From contig SJOL01007034.1 of assembly GCA_004794785.1 (NCBI GenBank), forward strand, positions 441,014-505,013: a DNA stretch of 64,000 nt. Reading direction: 5' to 3'. Positions within the stretch are counted from its first letter, which is position 1. Each line of letters opens with the position of its first letter. Both the position numbers and the translations under genes were made by a program. The notes beneath the pieces are model-generated. The model saw nothing but the letters and a program-made list of their open reading frames with translations. It had not been told where the DNA came from and did no database searches. Origin of the DNA: Opisthorchis felineus (lineage: Eukaryota > Platyhelminthes > Trematoda > Opisthorchiida > Opisthorchiidae). Positions 12,660-23,329 of the stretch are shown in pieces.

Positions 12660-13433
12660 AACCCCTTCAGCGCGTTGGACCCAGACGTGGTGCATCTACG
12701 TATCCTGAAGGAAACGTCGCTTACATTTGCAAAGCATTTCTACCTGGTGTTTTGTCAACCGCTTGACGAAAGCCAACTTCCCTCTGCTGGGAAGGAAGCA
12801 ATTGTCTCGCCAATCTATGAAACTGGTGACCGACTATCGCCCGGCAGCTTCAGGCCCATTAGCCTCACTAGCCTGCCGTGCAAGGTGAGGGAACGCATTC
12901 TGAAGCGAGCCATTTTAGAACATCTTACTACCAACGACGTGATATCTCCAGCTCAACGCGGATTTCTTCCAAAGCCATTTAGCGTGACGGGCATGCTCGT
13001 ATTTATGGACAGCATAACCACAGCCAAGGACAAGGGACTCATATCGGATGCCATATTTTTCGACTTCTCAAAAGCATTCGATCGAGTCCCACTATCTCCG
13101 CTGCTCCACATGCTCGGGTCTTACGGGATTCAAGGAAAAATTCTACACTGGATGAAGGCGTTCTTATCAGACGGAACATTTCGATTGAAAGTCGGCCCGA
13201 CCTGCCTTCCTCCAGGGTCGTTCTCCATTGGAGTTCCTTAAGGATCCGTTTTTGCACCACTTCTGTTTCTGCCATACTTCCACGACCTTCCAGTCATACT
13301 TGCAAGTCCATGTCTACATTTTGCGAAAGCCTGTGTCCGACCTGATGTTTGGGTACACCTTCTCCGCATTAATCGCATGGACTTTCAGAGAGCGCAATGC
13401 GCATACGTCGGACAACTTCGTGAATATGCCACC
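12660..13433 (+). pseudogene. LINE-A ORF2, reverse transcriptase remnant
   Basis: The longest clear coding relic in the window. From 12,675 to 13,238 there are 188 open codons. Landmarks by residue are IVSPIYETGD at 43-52, FRPISLTSLPCKV at 59-71, SPAQRGFLP at 91-99, AIFFDFSKAFDRVP at 126-139 (RT motif A, catalytic Asp at 130) and IGVP at 185-188. The next codon is TAA (13,239), exactly where motif B normally has Gln (GVPQGS). The same frame continues for 64 codons through GSVFAPLLFLPYFHDLPVILASPCL, and then loses similarity where the YADD active-site box should be (LHFAKACVR). The active site is therefore damaged as well as the frame. The thumb region and the 3' end are not recognisable. Confidence 0.92.
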
Positions 13434-13559
13434 TAAGTTGCCTACTCATGACGCAATAAACACTGGCCACTTTCACTGGGAGTATTGACGTATCCGACGA
13501 CACCTTATTCTTAAATATTATATGGTTGAACAAGGTTTAGCCAAGAGGTTTTTCATGGT

Positions 13560-15130
13560 TGATCAAGGTAAAAACGGTGGTGCATCAGATACCAGATGAG
13601 TCGCAGTAAGTCAGTTGTAGTAATGCGAGCACTCAAATATGACAATAGATAATTCAACAACAAACCCACATACATGAGGCTTTTTTGGTTACGTCAACAG
13701 AAAATTGTGTAAGTTTCATGCTAGCACATTAAGTAGTACGGTAGTTTCTATGTCGATCATATCTGACCCAAGTTAAGGACTCTCAATCTGCAAATTGATT
13801 GAGCCCCAATCTACCACATTTGATGGAATAAGCAAATCCTTGTTGCATTCTATGTCAACTTCCTCGAATTTTAAAGAAATTTCTGGTATGATGTGATTTC
13901 CAGCGACCGAGTGACCCTTTCAACGGTTGAGTAAATTATCATATGTTCCGATGTTTCTTGTTATTCCCAATTAAATGACACGAAGGTCCATATCTAGCGC
14001 TCTCCTCGTGTATTTTCCGAGAACATGCGGTGTCGTTCTAAAGTTGAAAATCCTTCTTTCACTTGAAGTACAAGGCGTAAACTCGAAAATGCAAATTCCT
14101 ATGCATAAGTGCTCGACAATTTACGGCAAATTACATTTTGAAGAAAATCCTTGCTTAAAACCGCCAAAATGATCTGACAATTAAGGCAGGACGTCCTGCT
14201 TGACCGTGAGACCTCGGAATCGGCCACATTCGCTAATGTCCCGAAATGTGGCAATGCAAAATAGTTGATGGGCGTTCGGAAACTATTAAAACGATCGCGC
14301 CATTAAGAATGGGACCACCATCCACAGTAATTTGTGATTGGCATGCTCTTTGTGGGAATTGCGAACAAATGTACTTTTGTTTAGCAAGCCGTTAAAGTAC
14401 CGTGCGTCCCGCATTGTCCGAAGCTGAATATAAACCGCTGTCACTGAATACTCATCTACTGAAACACATTGCCTGGCTTCAGCGGTACTGCAGCGAGTTC
14501 GCTCACCACGTGTGCATGACGCGAGCAGAACAATTAAATTGTTGGACACATGAGAAACCCTGCCTGCACCGACCGAATTCGACGATTGGGTTGGATCAAA
14601 CAATCTTTCCTAAAGCGCCGGCTTGGAATTTCACGCAGAGAACACGCAAATTTGTGAATACGTAATACCACGTGCACGGGAATAATTAGATGTGCCAGGC
14701 TCGTGCCAAGTTTGTTTTTACAGGGGATAATATCCAAATGCCAGCCATAACTGTCGATGTGATTCAGCACCTGAAGTTTGTTATCAGGCTACTGGCGCTG
14801 AAATAGACATGCTGCAGGGTAACCTGCCGGTTGATTTCGTCCAAAAAGAAAGTCCGTTGACTTCAAATGAAACTGACAATTCCAATGCTAAAGAGCCACA
14901 TCACGCTACCATGAACCGCATGCGACGTGCTGTGGTCAGTCAGATCTCTTCCAGAGAACTTCGTTGTGTATTTGATTTCCGAATTCGCCAAAGCATACCA
15001 ACTTACTAATTAACCTCATATTCGTTTCTAGTCTATCCGCGAATCCATATCAAATTACATCTCAAAATCTGAAGGCCCAATTCAACTGCACCGTTGCTAC
15101 GGCATCGCGCGGCATATGAGAATAACCGTT
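13560..15130 (+). repeat. R1 repeat, copy C
   Basis: Copy C contains the family landmarks in order: a diverged head (13,580-13,760), GACCCAAGTTAAGGACTCTC (13,767), the TGCTTAAAACCGCC phrase (near 14,152), a section shared with E and G (14,170-14,360), the TGAATACTCATCTACTGAAACAC phrase near 14,443, and GTTGACTTCAAATGAAACTGACAA (near 14,857), which is almost identical in copy B near 25,430. It lacks the section found in B at 23,790-24,090. At its right end it meets the LTR-like repeat of the gypsy-type remnant. Open frames inside it (for example 14,402-14,665) are not conserved in the other copies and look like chance. Confidence 0.75.
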
Positions 15131-15220
15131 ATATCTGACGGCGTTTTCCGCTCCAGTGCGAATAAGGAACACAACAGGCTAATTGCGAACAAGCGAGTGC
15201 GCGCTAGTGCAGCACTTACA
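15131..15220 (-). repeat. LTR-like repeat, 3' copy of gypsy-type remnant
   Basis: On the minus strand it starts TGTAAGTG and matches the repeat at 15,834-15,946 through GTTCGCAAT and CTGTTGTGTTCCTTAT. Its 5' edge joins the broken gag directly, with no polypurine tract or pol sequence between. A third, more diverged copy lies at about 16,590-16,690 with no gag next to it. Confidence 0.6.
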
Positions 15221-15802
15221 TTGTCAGAATGCGACTGAAGACCACAAATGAAATTAAGCTACTTGAACTAGTCTTCGGTCATCGTGGATAACTTGAATTT
15301 TTCGCATTCAAGATTGACTTTGCCGGCAGAAGTGGTGGTCTTCGGATTCCTTTTTCGCAAGTCTCATATATTGGTAGCGGATATTAAACAAAAACGAACG
15401 CTCACCCACAATTACTGAGAGTTGCTGCACGGTTTTGTCAAAACTGAGATCTCGCGTGTTCTTGGGCAGGATGAAGTTGGAATGCCCTGTGTGTTCCGAT
15501 GAGCCGAGCTTTCTGGATAATAAGCGTACACTACAGGCATCATCATTGTGCTTCAGTTCGACTTTGAAAACATCTTCGTAACTTCTGAATCACGAATCGA
15601 AGGTTAGGTTTGCATCAGGGTCCTAATGGAACTCGGTGATGCTGTTGGTGATCGAGTCGACTGAATTTGTATCTGGAGCGCAATTTGGTGGTTGAATTTT
15701 AAATGGCCTCGTCAATAATTCTACAAAACGTAATTGCGCCGCTTCAAACTGATTTTGTTGTTCCAGCAGAATTTCTTTCAGCGCTTCAGCTGTTATTGTC
15801 AT
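15221..15802 (-). pseudogene. Gypsy-type LTR retrotransposon Gag remnant
   Basis: Minus-strand reading from ATG at 15,802 gives 59 open codons beginning MTITAEALKEILLEQQ, a charged helical start rich in Gln and Glu. A TAG follows at 15,625-15,623. The same frame then continues through DPDANLTFDS, a TGA, YEDVFKVELKHNDD, FILPKN, LSFDKTVQQLS, FNIRYQ and LAKKESED. One frameshift leads to AGKVNLECEKFKLSTMTED, two stops, and FICGLQSHSD. This composition and order resemble the N-terminal Gag of Ty3/gypsy elements known from flatworms and insects, perhaps the CsRn1 group; that placement is from memory and unverified. About 190 codons remain before the sequence runs straight into the LTR-like repeat, so the rest of gag and all of pol have been deleted. 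It is dead: four stops and a frameshift. Confidence 0.75.
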
Positions 15803-15810
15803 GGTTTCGT

Positions 15811-15828
15811 GGGTTCGGGCGTCACCAA
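15811..15828 (-). other. Candidate primer-binding site
   Basis: On the minus strand TTGGTGACGCCCGAACCC lies between the LTR-like repeat and the gag ATG, 8 bases upstream of that ATG. TGG at this place is the usual start of a site complementary to a tRNA 3' end, and TGGTGAC would fit a tRNA ending GTCACCA. The remainder does not fit one tRNA cleanly, which is expected of a decayed copy. Confidence 0.5.
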
Positions 15829-15833
15829 TCTTT

Positions 15834-15946
15834 TATATCTGACCGCTGTTCCCCCTCAAGTGCCTAGTGCTTGAAGAAGAATCACCGATAAGGAACACAA
15901 CAGGTTTATTGCGAACAAGCTAGTGCGTGCGAGCGCAACACTTACA
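15834..15946 (-). repeat. LTR-like repeat, 5' copy of gypsy-type remnant
   Basis: Minus strand: begins TGTAAGTG, contains GCAATAAACCTGTTG (an AATAAA polyadenylation signal) and ends just before the candidate primer-binding site. At roughly 110 bases it is very short for an LTR, so only part of the original LTR may be visible. I see no clear target-site duplication: AGGGA flanks this copy but not the other. Confidence 0.6.
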
Positions 15947-16330
15947 AGGGACCTCACGCTATTTGAATTTTACTTTCATCGATCAAGGCTGTTGCTGAAT
16001 TGATTGAATGTTTGATTGGCTTGGATACGTGCCGGGTTTCGTATTGAACGTTTGGTAGAGGGTTAGGGTCACAATAGGTTCCGAGCGTTCTGGGTAGCTT
16101 TCAGGAATCTGACCTTCCTGATAATAACACTAAGAGACTGTGACCACCTCAGCACATTCTAAATACTGCCATAGCCCATGCAAACCAAACTCAGCGTCAG
16201 CAATATATTATTCTTGCAACATCGTGTTCGAGTTTCAACGGGCGCGCAAACAAACCACGGTTTGTTTCAGTCCAATGCTTAAGATATCAACTTGTCACAG
16301 GGTAGCTCAAATGACTGACACAATTGTTAA
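15947..16330. other. No gene recognised between gypsy remnant and R1 copy D
   Basis: About 380 bases without a recognisable motif. The right edge near 16,260 begins to resemble the middle of R1. The open frame at 16,140-16,349 has no counterpart in the other copies. Confidence 0.4.
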
Positions 16331-16700
16331 AGGTCTTCTTTCAATTTAAGCATGCTTTGTAGACCCGGAAATGCAAACCAACGTGCACAAATGATTGACA
16401 AGAAACAACACAGTACAGTGCGACTGAAAACGATGCTTAAAACAACTGAAATGCTCTGCCTAATAAGACTAGATATCTGGATAGGCAGGGAACCACCAAA
16501 AAATGGCGATTCAGTAGGCAGCCATTTTCGCTAAATTCAAATGCACCGTAGCTTCGGTTGTGCACGGCCTACGTGAATAACCGATTCATCTGAGGCTGTT
16601 TCAGCTCCAGTGCATCGTGCCGGAAAAAGACTCATTTATTTGGAGCACAGCAGGTATATTGTGAAAAATCGTGTGCGTGCGGTCGACTCCAGAAAATTAG
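16330..16700 (+). repeat. R1 repeat, copy D (internally deleted, with LTR-like end)
   Basis: It matches R1 at TTCTTTCAATTTAAGCATG and ATGCTTAAAAC, then jumps from the AGGCAG phrase near 16,480 straight to the right-end phrase TGCACCGTAGCTTCGG. The section corresponding to about 14,230-15,060 of copy C is therefore deleted. It ends with a diverged copy of the LTR-like repeat (about 16,590-16,690), in the same relative position as in copy C. Confidence 0.65.
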
Positions 16701-16719
16701 GCAGGATTCGACAGCCATA

Positions 16720-17960
16720 TCTATGGAAAAATGTACACAGCTCCATATCTATTGCCGCGGTGCTCACAACGGAAGTGCGATAAAACGCTCAGCACCCGTT
16801 CCCGACTTCCGTGTCAATGTTTACGTGAGCTACTGGAACCCGCATATGAGGGGCTCTTCCGGTGTCGTCTACAAAAGCGTTCTGTAAATTGCACGCAAGC
16901 GCGTTACACTGAATCCTACTATTGCTTCTGCAGTAATCATATTTTGACCCAAGTTGAGGATTCTCAATCTGCAGCTAAATGAGGTCATATTCCGCCCCAT
17001 TTAATGGAATAAGCTAAACCTCGTGGCTTTTTGTGTCACCGGACGCGAAGTTTGAAAATATTCTTGTACTCAGTGATTTCATGCGACTGAGAGTCTCGTT
17101 TGCGTTCAAATTAGATATCGTGTGTTGTGATCTGCCCCGATATCCCCAATTAATCAGCAAGTGATTGCATATCTGGCATTTTCCTCATGGTTTCTTCGTA
17201 AACCTCTCGTGGCATTATAAATATAAAAAGCGTTCTTTCGGTTAAAATATACGTTGTAAGCTCGAAAATGCAAGTTGACCTGCATAAATGTATGACAGTA
17301 TGGGACAGATTACATTTCCGAGGAAATATATGCTTAAAACGGTTGAAATGATCTGCCCATTAATACTAGACGTCTTGGTAGGCAGCAAGACACAGGAAAT
17401 GGGGAATCAGTTTGCGGCCACTTTCGCCGATATCCCGAAATGTGGCCATGCAAAATTTTTCATGAGCGTCCGGAGGCTAGTAGAATGATCGCGCCATCAA
17501 TAATACGAGCACCACTCCCAATGATTTGTGTGATTGGCTCAATTAGACTGTCGTTGTATGCAAAACACCACCCGGTGTAGTTAATTTCGCTAAAAAAATG
17601 TACATATCATGGTGAAAAATAGACAGCAGAACAGGTGTACTAAAAAACTGATAGCTGGCTTTTGAAGAAAATGTACCATAGCATTCAAACCAATTACATT
17701 ACGACATTTCTCTCGAACCGTTTGAAACAGTTGCCGCGTGAGTTTACAGGTACCAAGTATTTTTCCAGTTCTTGCAATCGGAATCCATTTGAAGAACATT
17801 CGGGCTGATCAATTTGGTTAATATAGATGACAAATATTATCACAAAGAGCAGGTGGTTTCACCTGGAGGCCTAATCTGCTCGGTGGCCCAGTAGTGCGTT
17901 TATTGTTGTTCGTCTGAACAAGCTTGATGAAGGATTGAGATCGTTTTATACCTTCTCGAA
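16720..17960 (+). repeat. R1 repeat, copy E
   Basis: It starts with a diverged LINE-head-like segment (GCCGCGGTGCTCA near 16,753; compare CCGCGGTGCTCA near 23,096). TTTTGACCCAAGTTGAGGAT follows at about 16,943, then the R1 middle (17,280-17,600) and the section otherwise seen only in copy A (17,600-17,830, with CTTGCAATCGGAATCCATTTGAAGAA). It fades out after the CTTGATGAAGGATTGAG phrase near 17,930. It has the head and R1 but no LINE coding region. Confidence 0.65.
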
Positions 17961-18059
17961 ATTGTATCATAAATTACCACGGAAGGCTGATCCGTTCAAA
18001 CTGTGGTGCCAAATATTGTCAAGCATGTCCGTTTTGTCGAAATATAGCATGGTTAAATA

Positions 18060-18300
18060 TGCATACAAAACCAATGGTTCGCCAAAGTTTTGAGGAGATT
18101 AAACTGTGGCACACGGGAACCACTCGTGCAGTTGAAAATTCACATTTTCGACGTGTGGCGGAACGGTTAAAATAAGTAACACATGTTACGTTATTTCTCG
18201 ATATTTGCAATCACGCAGCAGCTGGCGAGTGCATATCTAGCGTTTGCATCGTGATTTCTACCTGATCGCGTAATGGCATTCTGATTTTGAAAAGCCTTTT
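18060..18300 (+). repeat. R1 fragment F
   Basis: A short stretch matching copy B around 23,500-23,660, recognised by AGCAGCTGGCGAGTGCATATCTAG (compare AGCAGCAGGTGAGTGCACATCTTG near 23,581). It starts and ends inside the family, so it is a truncated piece. Confidence 0.55.
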
Positions 18301-19990
18301 CTAACCTAATGTCTTCGGTGTGGGGCCCTTGAACTCAAATCAATGGCGTAATGAGTAGTGCGCCTGCATCTAAGCTATCGCCTGCACTGCCTAACTAAAC
18401 GGTTTCCTAACTATCCAAATGTGCCACCGTTCTCAAGAGTTGGGTTTACGTCCCACAATGTCCCATTCTCCGGTGATCGAAACTGCAGCAACTGGAACAA
18501 ACGTGCCTAGGGTACTCGGTTTATGCCTGATAAATTGTTTGAATTGGTCGGTCAAATTTATTAAACTATAGTAACTTTCATTGTATCCTACACTTAAATG
18601 TCGGGTAAGGATATGTCATATAGGACGAAGTTGTTCTAAAACTTTGTTTTCCATTGCATCTCAAATTTGTCCCAGAAGACGGTGAGGTCTCGTTTCCTGG
18701 ATCACAGGAGTATTTGGTTATTATCTGGGTTGATTCTCATTCATGTTGTGGCAAAATGGCGAAGTCGTAAGAAAGCATGCATATGCTGAAATGTTTCATC
18801 GCCTGCTGTCGCCAGTACTGCTGTGCACTGCCAACTATAGTAAAAAATATGGACGCCCCATGAATGATCTTCCGTGCTGTGGGCACGTGATTGCATTCAA
18901 TGTTATCCAAGTTGATTTGAAGACCTGCTATTTTAATTATGGTCAAATTATGTAGTTGATTAAAGAACTTGTTTATTTGACCGCCACGAACTTTGAAATG
19001 ATAACAGAGTTGGAATGAAATACTGTACAAATAGACACGCTAACCAAATAGCGAAGGATGCTGGCAGCTAAGTCCTTTACTCCTCTTTATACATACTTAC
19101 GTCAGTCCGATATCCAAGCAGCCAGCAGTTTAAGTTCTCGCATGAACCTCTGAAACCATGTGAATATATCAGAAAAACGTAGGATTTTGGCGTTTATAGT
19201 ATGCAATGCGACGCGGCTTGTTCACACACATATCTGAAGTCACTGATACCACGTTTATTCCACATATGCAGGTGGTAAGTTCATATTTCAGCCAGTAGTC
19301 TAATTTATTATTCAAAATGAGCCTTGTGTGAAGATAATATTAAGTGTATGCATTGCCAATATTTTATATGATTCAATAATGAAGTGGCCTTTTGCGTCCA
19401 TCATTTTGCTCATTTCATTTAGAAATCATATGTAGCTCTTCCGAAATAAGATTTTGTAAGATTTTGTGCCAGCTTCCATACGACGTTTCTTGGGGATTTG
19501 TGGATGCCACATATCTCCTCAATCCTGTATGACATCGGATTTTCTGATAGCCGGTAGTCAATCGTGAATCGCCTTGAAATCTTTCGGGCAACAATATTTT
19601 CTACAGCTGTGTAAAACCATCTGTAGGTGGTCTCCCCCGAATCTCTCGTCACTGTTTCCGTCATCCGACATAATTTGTGAATCGGAGTTCTTTATTATAA
19701 ATCATCAGCAGTAAACATTTCTACATTCCCTGCGTCATTTTTTGCGAAATTTATTGAAGGCATATTTCTGCATTTCGCTTTTACATGCTCCAACAAAGTG
19801 AAATACGGATGGTGAAAAAAACAGGAGACGCCTTGCTATTTCGCCAAATAAAACGTACATTCTAGTACTCGCCAAAGTTGCCATTAGTAGACGTTAAGAA
19901 TAAATCACGAGAGAGCCATAATGATTTCTGTTTAGTGCAAACCACCCGGTTTTATTCATCGTACCTGTTATCTATCTATTCTCGATGGGC
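18300..19990. other. Gene-free spacer inside the R1 cluster
   Basis: Open frames up to 97 codons on both strands, none recognisable. The mirror-overlapping frames at 18,737-19,030 (minus) and 18,743-18,955 (plus) are chance. A phrase near 19,935 (CAAACCACCCGGTTTTATT) faintly resembles R1 near 20,240, so part may be eroded R1. Confidence 0.45.
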
Positions 19991-20395
19991 AACTCGTAAT
20001 TTCATCATGTGAAAACATTTCGGAACAATGGAATGCTTAGAGGCTGACAAAGCTGGCGGTAGGCAGTAAGACACCGGAAATGGAGATTCAGTACGCTGCC
20101 ACTTTCGCCGAAATCACAAGATGTGTCAATGTTAAGTGGTTGATGGGCGTTTGTAGCCTAGTAGAATGAACACGCCTTGAATGATGAGTCTACCACCCCG
20201 AATAGTTTGTGTGATTGACTTAATTTGAATAGTCTTGTATGCAAACCACCGCCCAGTGTACTTCAGTTTGCACCATAATTTTTCGGGCCGCAAGCTATCC
20301 ACCGCTTGGCAAATTATCGAACAGCACCTGGTGATAGGACGCCCGTACAGATCACTCTCTTGCGTGCGAAAAGTACTTAGTTTTGCTGGATTCAC
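19990..20395 (+). repeat. R1 fragment G
   Basis: GGTAGGCAGTAAGACACCGGAAATGG, the CACTTTCGCCGAAAT phrase, the GTAGAATGAACACGCC phrase and CTTGTATGCAAACCACC match copy E (17,370-17,580) and, reversed, copy A (8,870-9,060). The fragment abuts the broken 3' end of LINE-B near 20,400. Confidence 0.65.
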
Positions 20396-20424
20396 GAAAC
20401 TGTATTTGCCTTTTAGATTAGGCG

Positions 20425-20960
20425 CTCTGATAAACGACTGTTTTCAGCGCCGCTGCAAAAATTCGAAGGTCTGGAGCTCCATCCAGGAAACTTTTTGAGC
20501 GTTAAACTCACCTACCAGGAGGAGATGAATGAATTTGTGTTATGAATTTGGGTTATCTTAAGCTTATGTAAGAGGAATTGGTCACTTTGCGCAGGACTTG
20601 AATGGCAAGGGTTGAACACACTGTAAAGGAGATAATACACGTTCGCAAAATGGTGCATGAGTGTTATCAGAGGGGACAATCCGGATGTCCAGGGCCGCAT
20701 GTAAATATAAAGCAACCCCACCTGCCCTCCATCGGAATGGGTCAGCTCGAAATCTGAGCAGCTCTCTATCGATTTTTACGCGTCAGAGACATCTGGTGTG
20801 GGCCAGGTCTCTGTGAGTGCGACGATATGCGGCTGTTCAAGGCAAGCTGACTGTTTAATATCGCAAAGTTCGTTGAAAAGGCTGTGGCAGTTTGCGGGCA
20901 AGCACTTCAACAATGTCAGTGCTGCCTCTGAAGGTTAGCAGCCAAGAGGTGTGCAACTAG
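20425..20960 (-). pseudogene. LINE-B ORF2 endonuclease fragment
   Basis: On the minus strand ALTETWPTPD carries the catalytic glutamate, and the frame 20,721-20,512 carries GLLYIYMRPW, FNPCHSSPAQSDQFLL (the counterpart of YRCHSSPAGDDKFLI in LINE-A) and SFISSW. The domain is cut off at the equivalent of LINE-A 11,880, before the SDH box, so it cannot be active. Confidence 0.75.
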
Positions 20961-21469
20961 GTAGGTTAGCAGATTTATTAGATATACGGCGGGTGTGAAT
21001 CCACTGCGGCAAACTTGTCGGCTTCTTGAGTTAGTGGTTACTAGGGCTGCTTATAATTTGCGCGGTATTTTCTAGCCCCGTCGGAGCCGGGGTTACGTGG
21101 GCCTTTTAAATTTAGAGGACGTATTTCCCCCTCCCACCGTCGGTGGAAATTTCGGACGCAGATACTTGTGTAACGGTGGGTACTACTGATGACGCATGCG
21201 AGTAGTATGTATGTTCTCGTAACTCCGCTTTGATATTATGGAAGGAGGGATTTATTACGGAATTTGTGGAACCACTTTGCAGTTTTCGCTTGCAATTGTG
21301 CGATGGCCAATGAATGTCCAGGAGAGTTCTAAAAGACGCGTTCAAGAAGAAGACGGATATTCAGTTTTCAAAAACAACGTGCAAATGAGAGTTTAACTTT
21401 CCTGTCCAATAGTCTGTAACCGTTTAGTTGGCGTTTTTCTAATAAACAACTCTGCAGCGAAGGGCTTTC

Positions 21470-22940
21470 CTCCTTACACCAGTAGCTCGAATAATGACCC
21501 CTTTTGAACGACTAGATTTGCATTTTTCTCAATAGTTTCGGAAAACATGTGTTTGTTTAGTTTTTTTGTCACTTTAGCGCGGCTTGACGGATAAGTTACC
21601 TCTTTGAACCATAAGTGTTGAGTGGCAGCACCAAGGGGTGGTCCATTTGGTTGCGCTCCCATGGGAAAGACAGGCGCATAGGACTGCACCTTGAATCCAG
21701 CTAGCATTTTTGTGGTTCGGCAAATCTTTGTGTTATTTTTACTGCAGTCGCCTTCCTCCTGTGCTTGTGTGGACTCATGATTCCCCCGTAATCAGCGTGG
21801 CAAACTGAGTGTACGAAGGATTTTCTAGCCGGTGATTTCGGGTTTGTGGCTTTGGCTGTCGGGGCCCTGTGTGATGAATGTGTCCACGATAGAAGAGACC
21901 ACATTTGACGAAGTGGAGCTGGAGATAACCGGTTTCAAGTTCTCAGTGGTTGTAGGGTTATCGCAGCATTCCCTTGTGTCGAGATCAACGCTTGTTGTTG
22001 ATTTTTCGGTAGGCGTTGCCGCCTGTCTCCGCACGTCTGACAAAATGCAGCCCAGATATTGTGACTTGGGTGTGGAAATCAATGCTGCGCTTTTATCGTC
22101 TGCTACGAAGGTAAGCACTGATAGCTCTGCGTGCTTTGGGCGCTGCCTTCTACAGAGCATCGCTGACTTTGGTAGTCTGGCAGTCGTTGGTTGTTAGGTA
22201 TGAACTGCAATCCGGAGTGGCGGCTGGTTGCGTCGGCGTGCTTTCAGGAGCACAAGAGGCCATAACTACCATCGGTTTGGCTATATGTTTCGGGTTGGCT
22301 GAACTGGCGCCTAGCGGAAGCCTATTTCGTGCCTCTCCCCTGCAAATGCTTCGGCCCAGCCGTCGCGCCTCTAGAGGGCGATCCTCAGATATACGCCTAA
22401 TCGCTGAGTAGGTCTTTTGAATGCTGACAGTCCGCCACATGATATTCTGTACAGAAGGTGGGAAGAATAGAGTGAATAAGAGCCCAACTTTTCGCTGGCT
22501 TCCCATCTGGCGTACCCAATCTGAATGAAGCAATTCATGTTCAGGCTTTGAGCGGACAATAGCAAGGAGCGATTGTGCCTGCTTCGTTGACGTGATTTTT
22601 CTGCAGTTCGACCCCCTGATGATCAGCCTGCTCTCCCTCGTGCGCCTGTCCACCAAAGTGCCGTGGCTGCCTTCATTGCCGCATTAGGGAGCTGGATGAC
22701 CCACCTTGCAGCCAATGGACTCGGGATGGACAGCGGAAGGTACTCGTTTAGGGGAGAAAGTTCATTATCGACTTTCGTGCAGGTCGCCTTGTTCTTTGTG
22801 TTGTGTCCTTGAGAGCTTTAGAACGAAGCACCAGTTTTGCGTCGGGTATCCCGGTTAACTTGGAACATTCACTCTGGTCTTTCCTATTTAGCAGTGGGGA
22901 CTTGGTTTTGTTTTTGATGGCTCCCTCTTTAGTTATGGTA
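21470..22940 (-). pseudogene. LINE-B ORF1 remnant
   Basis: The longest open piece is 22,656-22,150 (168 codons). It contains TKQAQSLLAIV, SKPEHELLHSDW, SIQKTYSAIRR, then CRGEARNRLPLGASSANPKH and SAL-free, Thr/Pro-rich sequence. It matches the frame in LINE-A that carries SLLPIVFTKPDHESLHPDW and EEARNRLPHGASS. After a frame change, 22,160-21,825 carries DLDTRECCDNPTTTENL and VISSSTSSNV, then 21,904-21,701 has VCHADYGG and HKHRRKATAVK, and 21,707-21,474 has KMLAGFKVQSYAP and NLVVQKG. Four frame segments in succession make it a pseudogene. It is better preserved than the LINE-A ORF1. Confidence 0.75.
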
Positions 22941-23329
22941 TGCATTGCACCCTTGAGTTAGAGGCAGCTGACGCCGACAAACGGGTCAGGAGAATTAGCT
23001 GGTTGGCTGGTTGTCCTGTATGTTGCCACGAGGACGGGCATGTGTGGCATTATTTACCATGTATTACATTCGATGGACGCCGGTTTCGACAACATCCGCG
23101 GTGCTCAATCGATGGCTGTAGAAAGCAGCCTGTATTGATCAGGGTCACGATTGAGACTGGGTGCGCCGCAGGTGCTGAGTGTAAACTTACGGCGGTTAGC
23201 AAGCAAATGATATGTTAGCGCGAAAAAAAATGACACGTGTGAAATGTGCAATTAGGTTAAACAGCGAAGGGTTTCTTCCACGCATTTGCACGAAGGAAAA
23301 TGAAAACGCTGTCAATCGTACCACTCTCT

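Larger units (their letters stand above)
9470..13490 (+). mobile_element. LINE-A, decayed CR1/Jockey-like non-LTR retrotransposon
   Basis: The element reads left to right: a 5' non-coding head (about 9,470-9,900), an ORF1 remnant (about 9,900-11,240), an ORF2 endonuclease (about 11,370-12,030) and a reverse transcriptase (about 12,660-13,430). Stops and frameshifts break every part, so it cannot move on its own. The head and the region up to about 11,880 align with LINE-B on the opposite strand, which gives two independent copies to compare. The 3' end is uncertain: I see no poly-A or short-unit tail, and R1 copy C begins within about 100 bases. The CR1/Jockey assignment rests on the order of domains and on the RT motifs; the clade is not settled. 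Confidence 0.85.
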
